Source: Cantharellus purpuraceus (lineage: Eukaryota; Basidiomycota; Agaricomycetes; Cantharellales; Hydnaceae). Taken from it: a DNA stretch of 64,000 bases. Location: assembly GCA_025174535.1 (NCBI GenBank), contig JALBUN010000006.1, positions 496,001 to 560,000 of the forward strand. Direction: 5' to 3'. Below the pieces are notes generated by a model that saw only the letters and a list, made by a program, of their open reading frames with translations, was not told the DNA's origin and searched no databases. The translations under genes were made by a program, and so were the position numbers. Positions 44,429-56,300 of the stretch are shown here, in pieces. Each line of letters starts with the position of its first letter. The first letter of the stretch is position 1.

Positions 44429-47400
44429 CACCCCGCCCTCTCCAAATCTGGTGCAAGCCATCTCCCTGCTTGCCAGCAGCATCCGTAACCCACAAGCTCC
44501 TAAGTCCCGGACCAAGGTCCAAGAACCCAACCCATTCAATGGCTCTGATCCACGAAAGCTCCAGCCATTCTTGGTGCAATGCCGGTTGAATTTCTGCGAC
44601 CGCCCCGATGCGTTCACATCCGATCAGGTGAAGGTCACCTTCACCATGTCCTATCTCAAGGGCACCACACTGGACTACTTTGAGCCAGCACTCATGGATG
44701 ACTCCAATGGCCCGATATGATCAGAGGACTACTCCAACTTCATCTCCAAACTTCAGACCAATTTTGGTCCTTACAACCCCGAGGCCAATGCCGAGAATGA
44801 ACTCAATTGACTTCGGATGAAGGAAACTCACAAAATCGCAAAATACATTGTGAGTTTCCAGCAGCTAGCCCTGAAAGTCCAATGGGGCAACGCTGCACTC
44901 TGACGCCAATTTTATGTTGGACTCCCATCCTGCATCAAGGATGAGATATCATGTGTCGGTAAGCCAGATACTTTGGTTAACCTCCACAAGCTTGCCCAAT
45001 CCATTGATGCCTGTTATTGGGAACATCAATCCAAGGTCTCCCGTGAAAATTTGGCCAACAACAAATCGGACAAATCATTGGACAAGACCCCAAAGTCCAA
45101 CAAGGGGTCTGATAAGAGGACCACCGCCAACTCAGGCCAGAAGTCAAACACTGGTAATGCTGCCGCTTCCAGTTCCAGTCAGAACAATTCCGGCACCAGC
45201 AATAACTCTGGAGCTTGCAAGAGTACTCCGGACCTCTCCACCAAGCTGGGGAAGGACGGAAAACTTACCCAGCAGGAATGCCAGTGCCGCATGGACAACA
45301 ACCTCTGTCTGTTCTGTGGAAAGCCTGGCCACCAAGCCAAGGATTGCAACAAAGCAACCTTGTCCACAGCAAAGGCAAAGGGCCGTGCCACCAATGCCAC
45401 AACGGACAAGTCTGATGCAAAAGCGACAGACCAAAAAAATAGTAAGCAGTTCTATAGCCTCTGTACAGGCTGAGGGCTGTGTTGGTACTCCCCGTACGAC
45501 AAACGAGGTCCGCCTGAATGCATCCACTCTTTCCCACTCTGACTCCCTTACCCTCCTTGTCTACTCTGACTCCATTCCCAATACTGCTATTCAAGCATTA
45601 ATTGACTCCGGTTCTACTCACTGTTTCCTTGATTCCTCTTTTTCCAATTTACATAAACTCCATACATACACCATAACTCTGATACCACTCCAATTATTTG
45701 ATGGCACTACTAATGCTGTTATTTCATGAGCTATAGATCTGTCTATCCGTTTTTCTGTCAGAGAAATCCAGAACCTTACATTCTATGTTACTCCGCTTGA
45801 CTCCAGCCGCCCCGTGGTTCTCAGACATAACTGGCTCACCTGCTACAATCCGTTTATTGACTGGGCATTGGGCCATATCACATTCCGTTCTCCAGTACAG
45901 GCTGTGTCATCCCCAACGTCACCAGCAACTTTAGGTGTGAAACTATCCTCCACCTCCGCTGACTCCGCTCCGATAGATACTCCATCTACCCCACCGTTTA
46001 TATCACTGGTGGACGCTATGGTCTTCACCAGACTAAGCAAACTGGATGGTTCTCACACATTCCAGGTCTACCTCTCTGATCCAATACTCCTCACCACCTG
46101 TTCTGCCTGATCAACTCCACCGGACCTATCTATGGTTCCTAAGGAGTATCATGAGTTCGCCGACGTGTTCAGCAAGTCTAAAGCTGACTCTCTAGTAGAA
46201 CACCAACCATACAATCTCAAGATCAAACTGGATGACAACTCCACCCCTCTGCTTGGCCCTATCTACTCGCTATCCCAAAAAGAGCTACTGGCTCTCTGAA
46301 CATTCATAGATGAGAACTTGGCCACAGGCTTCATCCGCCCATCCCTATCTCCTCATGGAGCTCTGGTCCTATTTATTCACAAAAAGGATGGATCACTCCG
46401 TCTATGCGTCGACTTCCGTGGACTCAACAAGATCACTAAGAAAGACTGATACCCAATACCCCGCACTGCAGACCTACTCGAAAGTCCTCGAAAGGCTAAG
46501 ATCTATTCTAAAATAGACCTCCAACATGCCTGCCATCTAGTCCGCATCTGAGAAGGCAACAAATGGAAAACGACCTTCCGCACATGATATGGATCTTTTG
46601 AGTGATGTGTCATGCCCTTTGGACTAACCAATGCTCCGGCCGCCTTCCAGAGGTTCATGAATGATACCTTTGCCGACCTCCTCAATGTGACTGTCCTCGT
46701 TTACTTAGACGACATTTTGGTATATTCGGACAATGAAGAACAACATCAGACACATGTCCGAGAGGTACTCCGACATCTCTGAAAACATGGCCTCTTCACC
46801 TGCACTGACAAATGCAGACTCGGTCAAATACCTAGGCTATATCCTCTCCCCGGCAGGATTGACAATGTCCGATGACAAAATCAAAGCCATACAGGAATGG
46901 CCGGAACCCCGGAAAGTCAAGGACGTACAGTCCTTCCTAGGGTTCGCCAACTTCTACTGCTGCTTCATTCACAGCTACTCTGATATCACCATTCCGCTCA
47001 CCTGACTCACTAGGAAGGGTATCCAATGGAATTTCACTGATGAATGTAGACAGAGCTTTGAGACCTTGAAAAAGGCCTTTACTTCTGCTCCAATACTGAC
47101 TCATTGGGTGCCAGACGTTCCTATCCTATTAGAGACTGATGCCTCTGACTATGCACTTGCCACAATCCTGTCCATCATCTCTCCGGATGATGGACAAGTC
47201 CATCCAATCACTTTTCACTCACATACATTTATGCCCCCCGAACTGAACTATGATGTCCACAACAAAGAGCTCCTTGCCATATATGAAGCCTTCCGGATAT
47301 GGAGACACTACCTTGAGGGTCCCTCCGATCCAGTGGACGTCATAACTGACCACAAGAACTTGGAATACTTCTCCACAATGAAACTGCTCACCTGGAGACA

Positions 47401-48090
47401 GGTCCAATGGTCTGAATACCTATCTCAGTTCAATCTCATTATCCATTTCCACCTGGGTCAACTCGGAGCAAAGCCTGATGCTTTAACTAGATGATGGGAC
47501 ATCTACCCTAAAGAGGGGAGTAGCAACTATGCCACTGTAAACCCACACAACTTTCGTCCTGTGTTTACTAACGAGCAGCTGGCATCATCCCTACGAGCAT
47601 CCACCCTCATGACTCCCACCCTCCAAGCTGTCACCATTATGGACATCAACCAACTCTGCCCCGACATCCGCTCATCACTCCAATCCAATCCTATTGCAGT
47701 TAATTCCGATCTGAAATGGTCACTTGACCCTGAAGGACACCTCCAACACAACAACTGGATATATGTCCCCAACACCAATGGTCTCCGACTCTGAGTTTTG
47801 CAGTATTACCATGATCACCCAATCTTGGGCCACTTCAGGCAAAATCGCACACAAGGCTTAATCCAACGGGACTACGTATGGCCTAAAATGTGAGAATACA
47901 TTCAACACTACTGTAACTCCTGCACCATGTGTATGTGCTCAAAATTGCAAAGGCACAAACCCTATGGAATGCTTAAGCAACTTCCAGTCCTGGAGCAACC
48001 ATGGAACTCCATCTCCATGGATTTCATAGAGAAGCTCCCCCCATCGCTCGGATACGACACCATACTCATGATTGTCAACAGGTTCACTAA

Positions 48091-48695
48091 GATGCTTTTC
48101 AGAAATACATCAAATATGTATATACAACCCATTTCCTCAAATTTTACATAATAGACTTATATTAAAACATATTTTGATATTTCCTAGATGATTCTCAAAT
48201 TTATATAATTTACTTAGATTTAAAACATATTTTGATATTTTGACATGATTCTCAAAAATAATTCTTTTTTTTTTAATTTACCGGTGGCAACTGCTTCAAG
48301 GGAATATCCTACTCCTGCTACACTTAATTTCTTTCACTCATTCTTTCTTGTACTATACTGGTCAAATAATCTAATGTACCTTGAATCCTCACCTGGTATT
48401 TGTATATCTAAATATTCTATATTATACCAATAATATTAATATATACATTACTGTTATATTCATATAAACAATTATGTTCATCCATAACAAACATCTTATC
48501 TTTTAAAGTTTATTAAAATATGAAATATATATTTATATTTATAAAAATTTAAGATATCCAAAAAAACTTGGATATCCGAAATCTTTAAAGATATCCAGAT
48601 TGTAACTCCCTATTTTTATGATCATTATTAAAATTCTGATGTACATCTTGTATACATCAGAATATTGTATAACAGCATCCTTCCAAACAAGCGTC
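48091..48695. mobile_element. 605 bp AT-rich insertion, MITE-like
   Basis: Interrupts the E2 integrase. The flanks share TAA (48088-48090 and 48696-48698), and the E1 sequence shows the uninterrupted site. The ends are similar in inverted orientation (GATGCTTtT... and GACGCTTgT...). Inside there are two tandem copies of a ~75 bp unit (AAAACATATTTTGATATTT), a hairpin around ATTCTGATGTA near 48633-48662 and GGATATCC palindromes near 48560-48600. No coding sequence. A 3 bp TAA duplication fits PIF/Harbinger-type elements, but the family is not proven. Confidence 0.7.
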
Positions 48696-49864
48696 TAAAC
48701 AGTCACTATTTATTCCGATGCATGACACCATCACCTTTGCCTCACTAGCTAAGTTGTTCGTTCTCCACGTATTCTCTAAACATGGAGTCCCATTGCATGT
48801 CACATCCGATCGGGGCTCGGAGTTCATGTCCTCCTTCTTCCGCACACTAGGAAAGGCTCTCGACATGAAACTTCACTTCACCTCTGGATACCATCCTGAA
48901 GGAGACGGACAAACGGAACAAATGAATCAGTCCCTGGAACAATATCTCCAAGTCTATTGTAACTATCAACAAGACAACTGGGCTGATCTACTTCCGATAG
49001 CAGAGTTTGCCTACAACAATGCTCCAAACGCAACTACTGGCATCTCTCTGTTCTTTGCTAATAAAGGCTATCATCCGAACATCTCTGTCCACCCTGAGAA
49101 AGAACTTGCCTCCACCAAAGCCCACCAATTCGTAACTGACCTCGATCAACTACACCAACATCTCCGAGAAACCATCTCCAATGTCCAGAAACAATATCAA
49201 GTCTCCACAGACCAATGCCACATTCTGGCTCCGGACCTGCAAATTGGAGACAAAGTATTCGTTAAGGCTGAACACTTCCAGACCACCCACCCATCGAAGA
49301 AACTCTCTGAGAAATACTTAGGTCCTTATGAGGTCATTGCTCATGCAGGCAGCAGGTCCTTCACCCTCCACCTCCCTGACCACTTCCAAGCAGTTCATCC
49401 AGTCTTCCATATATCAATGCTTGAACCTGCTACTATGAACGAGATCTCTGGTCGCATGCAACCTCCACCTCCCCTGATCATCATCAAAGGAGATAATGAA
49501 TATGAGATATCTGAGATCCTGGACTTGAAGATCGACCGTCGATACAAGTGCAAGCTCCAGTACTTAGTCAAATGGAATGGATATGAAGGCACCGATGAAG
49601 AGTCTTCATGGATCTCTGCATCCGAACTCGATCATGCATCCGAATCCATCTCCGATTTTCACTCCGCTTATCCAGACAAACCTGGCCCTCTTATGAATCT
49701 TTAAGTTCCATTACTAATGCTAATTCTATTATTTCACATCATCATTTTATTACAAGTCACAAGGGAAATTACCAGCCTGCCCAAAAAACTCCAAAGGAAT
49801 ATCACTCTGACTCAGTTTTCTCTGCTTTGAAATTTATAATCATTTTCATTTTTATTTTTATACA

Positions 49865-51056
49865 TCATGTTTTCCTTTTTCCCTTCCCCCTATCTACCTC
49901 AGGCTCCGTCTCCAACTCATCATCACTCTCTACATCCGACACCCAGTCTTTCTCATCCCCCATGTCCGAATCCTCATCCAAAGGGGCCATGAACTTCCGC
50001 AGCCAACATAACTTGGCTGTCCGCCGACCCTTTAGAACCTCCTTCCATTTCATCGTCTTCACCAAGTCCACTAGCAACCCCTCTGTCCACTGGAGGTGCT
50101 CTGACTGAAGGTTAACCAGCCAGATAAGCTGGCCCACAGTACTATTGGGCACAGAGACACACCCCATACCTGCACTGGTCGTTGCCCCTTCCGATCCGAC
50201 ACTGCTACCCCTGGCTGCCACAGCACCTGTCTCCGTTCGCTGCTTTTTGGTTGGATGACCTTCTGATTCTTTCCCTGCCCCTCCTTGTACCACTAGTCGG
50301 GGCTTGAACTTTCCATTGATCCTACACCCTCCTTTCCGACCCCGACAACGATCGCAGGACCGAAGGCAGCGAGTTGGGCTGGTAGGCCACATGCACTCCA
50401 CGCCCACATCATGACACAAGTCGCAAGTTACACCGGGCCCGCCAAATGGCTCCATTGGAGCCAGAGCCTTGGGTGGTCTGCCCCTTCTCGATGCGGCCTC
50501 CAAGTGTTCCCTCTCCTCCTCCTTGTCCTGCTGTTCTGCTGCCACCTTTTCAATGAAAAGACCGTGATGTCAAGATTCTTCTTAGTGGTAGCGGCATAGA
50601 GCTCCACTCTTTTGTGAGCCTTGACCGCGGCTACCCAAGCCATCTCCTCGTAGCAATTTGAAGTTGGATCCAGCTCCACATCCATCCCGACATCCACACC
50701 TGCCTCAGGTTCCACATTTGCGTTGAGTTCCATATTGGCATCGGGATCCACCTCCACCTCCGCCCTCTCCACCTCCACCGCTTCATCTTCCTCAGCTGCA
50801 CCCAACCCAAATAATGGCCGTGCCCGTGGACGTAACAGCAAGTCCTCCGCAGTGACAGTTTTCAGACAAGCTGTCTCTGTCCGTGTAACGGAGATGATGG
50901 CGACTTCAGGGGTCCCTGTCCGTATAGGCACACTCGGGTTTCCTGGACTGGTCGCCCCTGCCCTGGTCACCTCCTCCTCTACCTCCATGGCGGCTTGTGC
51001 GCCTGCTCCTCCACTTCCTTCAGTCTCATGGCCACCATCGTGGCCACGAGTTCCTT
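49865..51056 (-). pseudogene. Antisense coiled-coil/Zn2Cys6-like ORF, E2 copy, truncated
   Basis: Matches the E1 antisense ORF. All six cysteines of the CX2CX6CX12CX2CX6C cluster are kept (CDLCHDVGVEC, CDRCRGRKGGC) despite nearby substitutions. A deletion of about 130 bp near 50550 removes the helix-rich stretch before the cluster and breaks the frame, and the N-terminal coiled coil and promoter are lost at 51056, where LTR sequence begins. Confidence 0.75.
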
Positions 51057-51895
51057 GAGTCAGAGCAAATCCAAGCAGCTCATTGGCTAGGAAACTTCCA
51101 CCCCCTTCTCACATATTCCACTAGCTTCCAGTAGTTTCCATCTATGAATAGGTAGAAGTTTCCAGTAGTATTAGTCAGCTCCTGTAAATACAATATAAAA
51201 GGAGGCCATTCTGCCTCTGAAATGAATAACCATCTACCCCATCATTTGCACATCAGTGTGACTAGAGTGACATACAGTGTCATCCTCTATATCTCAGTAA
51301 CTGTTGATTGTCCAGTTCAAGGGTCGCTTACAGTTGTGTAACTGTATTCGATTGCACTCGAAGTAGTGATTGTCCTGCTTTGGGCATGAGTGTAGTATCT
51401 ACCTCACGTGACTACAAATCTACAGGGTGAGATTGTCTGTCGATAGTCCTGCCATTAGTGCTCTTGTTTAAGTTACTAGTGTGTACTGCCTTTGCAGAGC
51501 ATTAGAATCTTGAACTTGTGTGAAGCAGTTGCCAGACTACTTCACACATCGCTGTTACCCGCTTCAGAGTGTCACTGGTTGGACAGTTGGATTCATCCAC
51601 CTACTTCCTCTAGCCTCTAAGTGCATTCCCCTCTTTTTGGAATATCTGGACCCCTAAGTGTCCTTGAACTCTAGACTCTGGAAGTCTTATTCATTCCCTA
51701 CTGCTAAGAAATGTATTACCTTCCTGCGTATCATCTGCATTGACCATTACAAGGGATTGTAACCAAAGTACAAATGTTAAATTGTTTCTGGAGTTGTGCT
51801 GCAGTAGGATTTGATATTCTTCTCAGCTGTTCATTCATGGAATTGTGGTGATTTAGAGTTTGTCCTAACACCATAATTTTGCGGGTTCCAAAACA
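51057..51895 (+). mobile_element. Truncated LTR-A copy, arm 1 of a large inverted repeat
   Basis: Ends GCGGGTTCCAAAACA at 51895 and starts abruptly at 51057 next to E2. It is the reverse complement of 51928-52767 with few mismatches. Confidence 0.9.
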
Positions 51896-52767
51896 GGCAT
51901 GGAGTGTGTATGGCCCACTGGTCCAACTGTTTTGGGACCCACAAAATTATGGTGTTAGGGCAAACTCTAAATCACCACAATTCCATGAATGAACAGCTAA
52001 GAAGAATATCAAATCCTACTGCAGCACAACTCCAGAAACAATTTAACATTTGTACTTTGGTTACAATCCCTTGTAATGGTCAATGCAGATGATACGCAGG
52101 AAGGTAATACATTTCTTAGCAGTAGGGAATGAATAAGACTTCCAGAGTCTAGAGTTCAAGGACACTTAGGGGTCCAGATATTCCAAAAAGAGGGGAATGC
52201 ACTTAGAGGCTAGAGGAAGTAGGTGGATGAATCCAACTGTCCAACCAGTGACACTCTGAAGCGGGTAACAGCGATGTGTGAAGTAGTCTGGCAACTGCTT
52301 CACACGAGTTCAAGATCCTAATGCTCTGCAAAGGCAGTACACACTAGTAACTTAAACAAAGAGCACTAATGGCAGGACTATCAACAGACAATCTCACCCT
52401 GTAGATTTGTAGTCACACGAGGTAGATACTACACTCACGCCCAAAGCAGGACAATCACTACTTCGAGTGCAATCGAATACAGTTACACAACTGTAAGCGA
52501 CCCTTGAACTGGACAATCAACAGTTACTGAGATATAGAGGATGACACTGTATGTCACTCTAGTCACACTGATGTGCAAATGATGGGGTAGATGGTTATTC
52601 ATTTCAGAGGCAGAATGGCCTCCTTTTATATTGTATTTACAGGAGCTGACTAATACTACTGGAAACTTCTACCTATTCATAGATGGAAACTACTGGAAGC
52701 TGGTGGAATATGTGAGAAGGGGGTGGAAGTTTCCTAGCCAATGAGCTGCTTGGATTTACTCTGACTC
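51057..52767. repeat. Large inverted repeat, 0.84 kb arms, 32 bp spacer
   Basis: Arms 51057-51895 and 51928-52767 are near-identical in opposite orientation, separated by only 32 bp (51896-51927). Both arms are LTR-A family sequence. Transcription through it would give a long perfect hairpin RNA. Confidence 0.9.
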
Positions 52768-53306
52768 ATGGCATGAGTCATGGATGGAGTCATAGCGTGA
52801 CTCAGAGCAGGAGTCATTGCATGAGTCACCATTACTCAAATAACTCAGTCAACACTTTGTTTCCTGGGCTGATCAGCACAGCTATGGGTAGGTGAAGCTT
52901 CTATTGAACTCTCCACCGAAAATGGAGTCAGGAGGTGCAGTGGTTGCAAAGATATTGAGCATTTACTGGCAGTGGTGACCAGATTGAGTTGGAGATTGAA
53001 ATGAGTCATGTGATTGAAAATGAGTCAGTAGATCAGGTGACTCTGCTGACTTTGAGGCTGCTGACATCTGCGAAGGTTTGTGGGTCCATGTGGGTCCCAA
53101 AACTTCACTTAGCAGGACAATAAGTTGTGGACTCATTTCTGCATGGAAAAATCCCAAAAAAATATGAAAAAATAGAGAACATTTGAATGACCCTAAATAA
53201 ATAGAAAGCAGCATGTATTTGATGATATTTTAAGGCCATGAAGCAAAAATACATAGATTCGGGACAGGAAACAAGATGTTATTCAAGGAAAACCAGTTCC
53301 CATACA
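51928..53306 (-). mobile_element. LTR-A family copy (variant B), arm 2 of the inverted repeat
   Basis: 1379 bp, TGTTTTGGGACC...AGTTCCCATACA. No matching 5 bp duplication (left CCAAC, right AATAG). The right flank is gypsy copy E5. Confidence 0.85.
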
Positions 53307-56300
53307 AATAGGGTGGAATGAGATTCTTTTGGAGGTTGGGTAGACTTGTGATTTCCTTTGTGACTTTGTAATAAAACAATGATGCAAAATAATAGAATTA
53401 GTGTCAGTAATGGAGATTAGAGATTCATAACAAAGCCAGGTTTGTCTGGATAAACAGAGTGAAAATCGGCGATGGATTTGGATGCATGATTGAGTTCAGA
53501 TGCAGAGATCCATGAGGACTCTTCATCAGTATCCAGTCCATTTGACTAGGTACTGGAGCTTGCACTTGTACCAATGATCAATCTTTGAGTCCAGGATCTC
53601 AGATATCTCATATTTGTTATCTCCTTCAATGATGATTGGAGGAGGCAGAGATTAGGTGCAACTGGAGATCTCATTTGTAGTAGCAGGTTCAAGCATTGGT
53701 ATATGGAAGACCAGGTGAACTGCTCAGAAATGGTCAGGGAGGTGGAGGGTGAAGGACCTGCTACCTGTGCAAGCAATGACCTCATAAGGACCTAAGTATT
53801 TCTTGGAGAGTTTCTTTGATGGATGGGTGGTCCAGAAGTGTTTGGCCTTGATGAATACTTTGTCTCTCATTTTCAGGTCCAGAGCTGGGATGCAGCATCA
53901 GTCCGCAGAGACTTGGTATTGTTTCTGGGCCTTGGAGATTGTTTCTCAGAGATGTTGGTGTAGTTGGTTGAGGTTGGTTATGAATTGGCAGGCTTTTGTG
54001 GAGGTGAGTTCCTTCTTGGGGTGGACAGAGATGTTTGGATGGTAGCCTTTATTAGCAAAGAATGGAGAGATGGTGGTAGTTGTGTTTGGGGCATTGTTGT
54101 AGGCAAACTCTGTGATTGGAAGTAGGTCAGCCCAGTTGTCTTGTTGATAGTTACAATAGACTCAGAGATGTTGTTCCAGAGACTGATTCATTCATTCCAT
54201 TTGTCTGTCTCCTTCAGGATGGTATCTGGAGGTGAAATGAAGCTTCATGTCAAGAGCCTTTCCTAATGTGCAGAAGAAGGAGGACATGGACTCCAAGCCC
54301 CAATCAGATGTGACATGTGATGGGACTCCATGTTTAGAGAATACATGGAGAACAAACAACTTAGCTAGTAAGGTGGAGGTGATGGTGTTGTGTGTTGGAA
54401 TGAATAGTGACTGTTTAGTGAACCTGTCAACAATCACAAGTATGGTGTCATATCCAAGTGATGGGGGAGTTTCATGGTTGCTCCAGAACTGGAAGTTGCT
54501 TAAGTGTTCCATAGGGTTTGTGCCTTTGCAATTTTGAGCACATACATGTGGTACAAGAGTTACAGTAGTGTTGAATGTACTCTTGCATTTTTGGCCATAT
54601 GTAGTCCTGTCAGATTAACCCTTGTGTGCAGTTTTGCCTGAAATGGCCAGAAATCGGGTGATCATGATAATACTGCAAAACTCGGAGTCGGAGACTGTTG
54701 GCATTGGGGACATATATCCGGTTGTTGTGTCAGAGGTGTCCTTTGGGGTCAAGTGACCACTTCAGATCAGAAGGGTTGTCCAAGTGTTTAACTGCAATAG
54801 GATCAGATTGGAGTGATGAGCGGATGTTGGAGCGGAGTTGGTCAATGTCCATAATGGTGACAGCTCAGAGGGTGGGAGTCATGAGGGTGGATGCTTGTAG
54901 GGACAATGCCAGCTGCTTGTTAGTGAACACAGGACAAAAGTTGTGTGGGTTTACAGTGGCATAGTTGCTACTCCCCTCTTTAGGGTAGACATCCCAGCAT
55001 CTTTAATGTGTTGTGTTTTGCTCTGAGTTGACCAGGATGGAAATGGATAATGAGATTGAACTGAGACAGGTATTTGGACCATCAGACTTGTCTCCGAGTG
55101 AGTAGTTTCATTGTGGAAAAGTATTCCAAGTTCTTGTGGTCCATTATGATGTCTACTGGATCAGAGGGGCCTTTGAGGTAGTGTCTCCATATCCAGAAAG
55201 CTTCATATACAGCAAGGAGCTCTTTGTCATGAACATCATAGTTCAGTTTGGGGGCATAAATGTATGTGAGTGAAAGCAATCAGATGGACTTGTCTGTCAT
55301 GTGGAGAGATGATGGACAGGATCACAGCAAGTGTCCAATGTATTTATCAGTGACAAGTGTATAGACTGAGGATATCCGCTGTACCAGCTGGCATTATCTC
55401 TTATTGGCTCTCATCTATTGAGTATCTTGTTGTTGTGGCCTCGCCATTCAGCAGACAATGTTCAATGACAAAATCAAAGCCATACAGGAATGGCTGGAAC
55501 CATGGAAAGTCAAAGTTGTACAGTCCTTCCTAGGGTTCACCAACTTCTACTGCCACTTCATCTACAACTACTCTGATATTACCATTCCACTCACCTGGCT
55601 TACTAGCAAGGGTATCCAATGGAATTTCACTGATGAATGTAGACAGAGCTTTGAGACCTTGAAGAAGGCCTTTACCTCCACTCCAATACTGACTCATTAG
55701 GTTCCAGATGTTATCCTGTGTTTTTTGATGCCTTGGCTTCATCTGTCAGACTGAGGGTATGAACCAAGTGTCATGTGTCTTGATAATACTCAGTGTCTGG
55801 TACTCAGAAGCTGCGCATCGTTATCTCAATTATATCCATTCTTGTCGCGGCTGATATACAAGTATGTGTGGTACATCTCTCCTCTCTTGTTATCATTTAT
55901 GTAAAATTAAAGCCATCTGGTATGCTATTGGAAAGAAGGCAGCCGACATCATTCACGGAATCCTTGATGTTTGAATCTGTAATTACAGTCAGCGAAAGCA
56001 AACACATGGGCGATGTTCCACCAGACGCAAACTAAGGATGAGACTAACTGACAAAGAAACGACAGGCAGTATAATACAAGTCATGATTATGACATGGTGA
56101 CGCGAGCTAGCAGTGGTGAGCATTAGAAATTGACATGGTACATAATTTGGTCAAGTTCGAGCCTAGATGACACAAGGAATAGGGGAACCAAGATAGGGGA
56201 ACAATAGGGGAGAGATAGGAGAGCGCACCCTGACAGGCTGTGCTGATAGGGGCAATAAGAAAAGTACTAAAAATAGAAACTGAGTCATATGAACCTTGAA

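Larger units (their letters stand above)
42864..49704 (+). pseudogene. gag-pol of gypsy copy E2, interrupted twice
   Basis: Same family and order as E1: gag from 42864 (MPRSTANSKHV), zinc knuckle near 45330, protease LIDSGSTHCF near 45600, reverse transcriptase near 46200-47000 ([10 protein letters not shown] near 46700), RNase H, integrase and a chromodomain ending at 49704. It is split by a solo LTR-A (42997-44428) in gag and an AT-rich insertion (48091-48695) in integrase. Many stops come from CGA to TGA type changes. The last 328 codons (48718-49704) are open. Confidence 0.92.
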
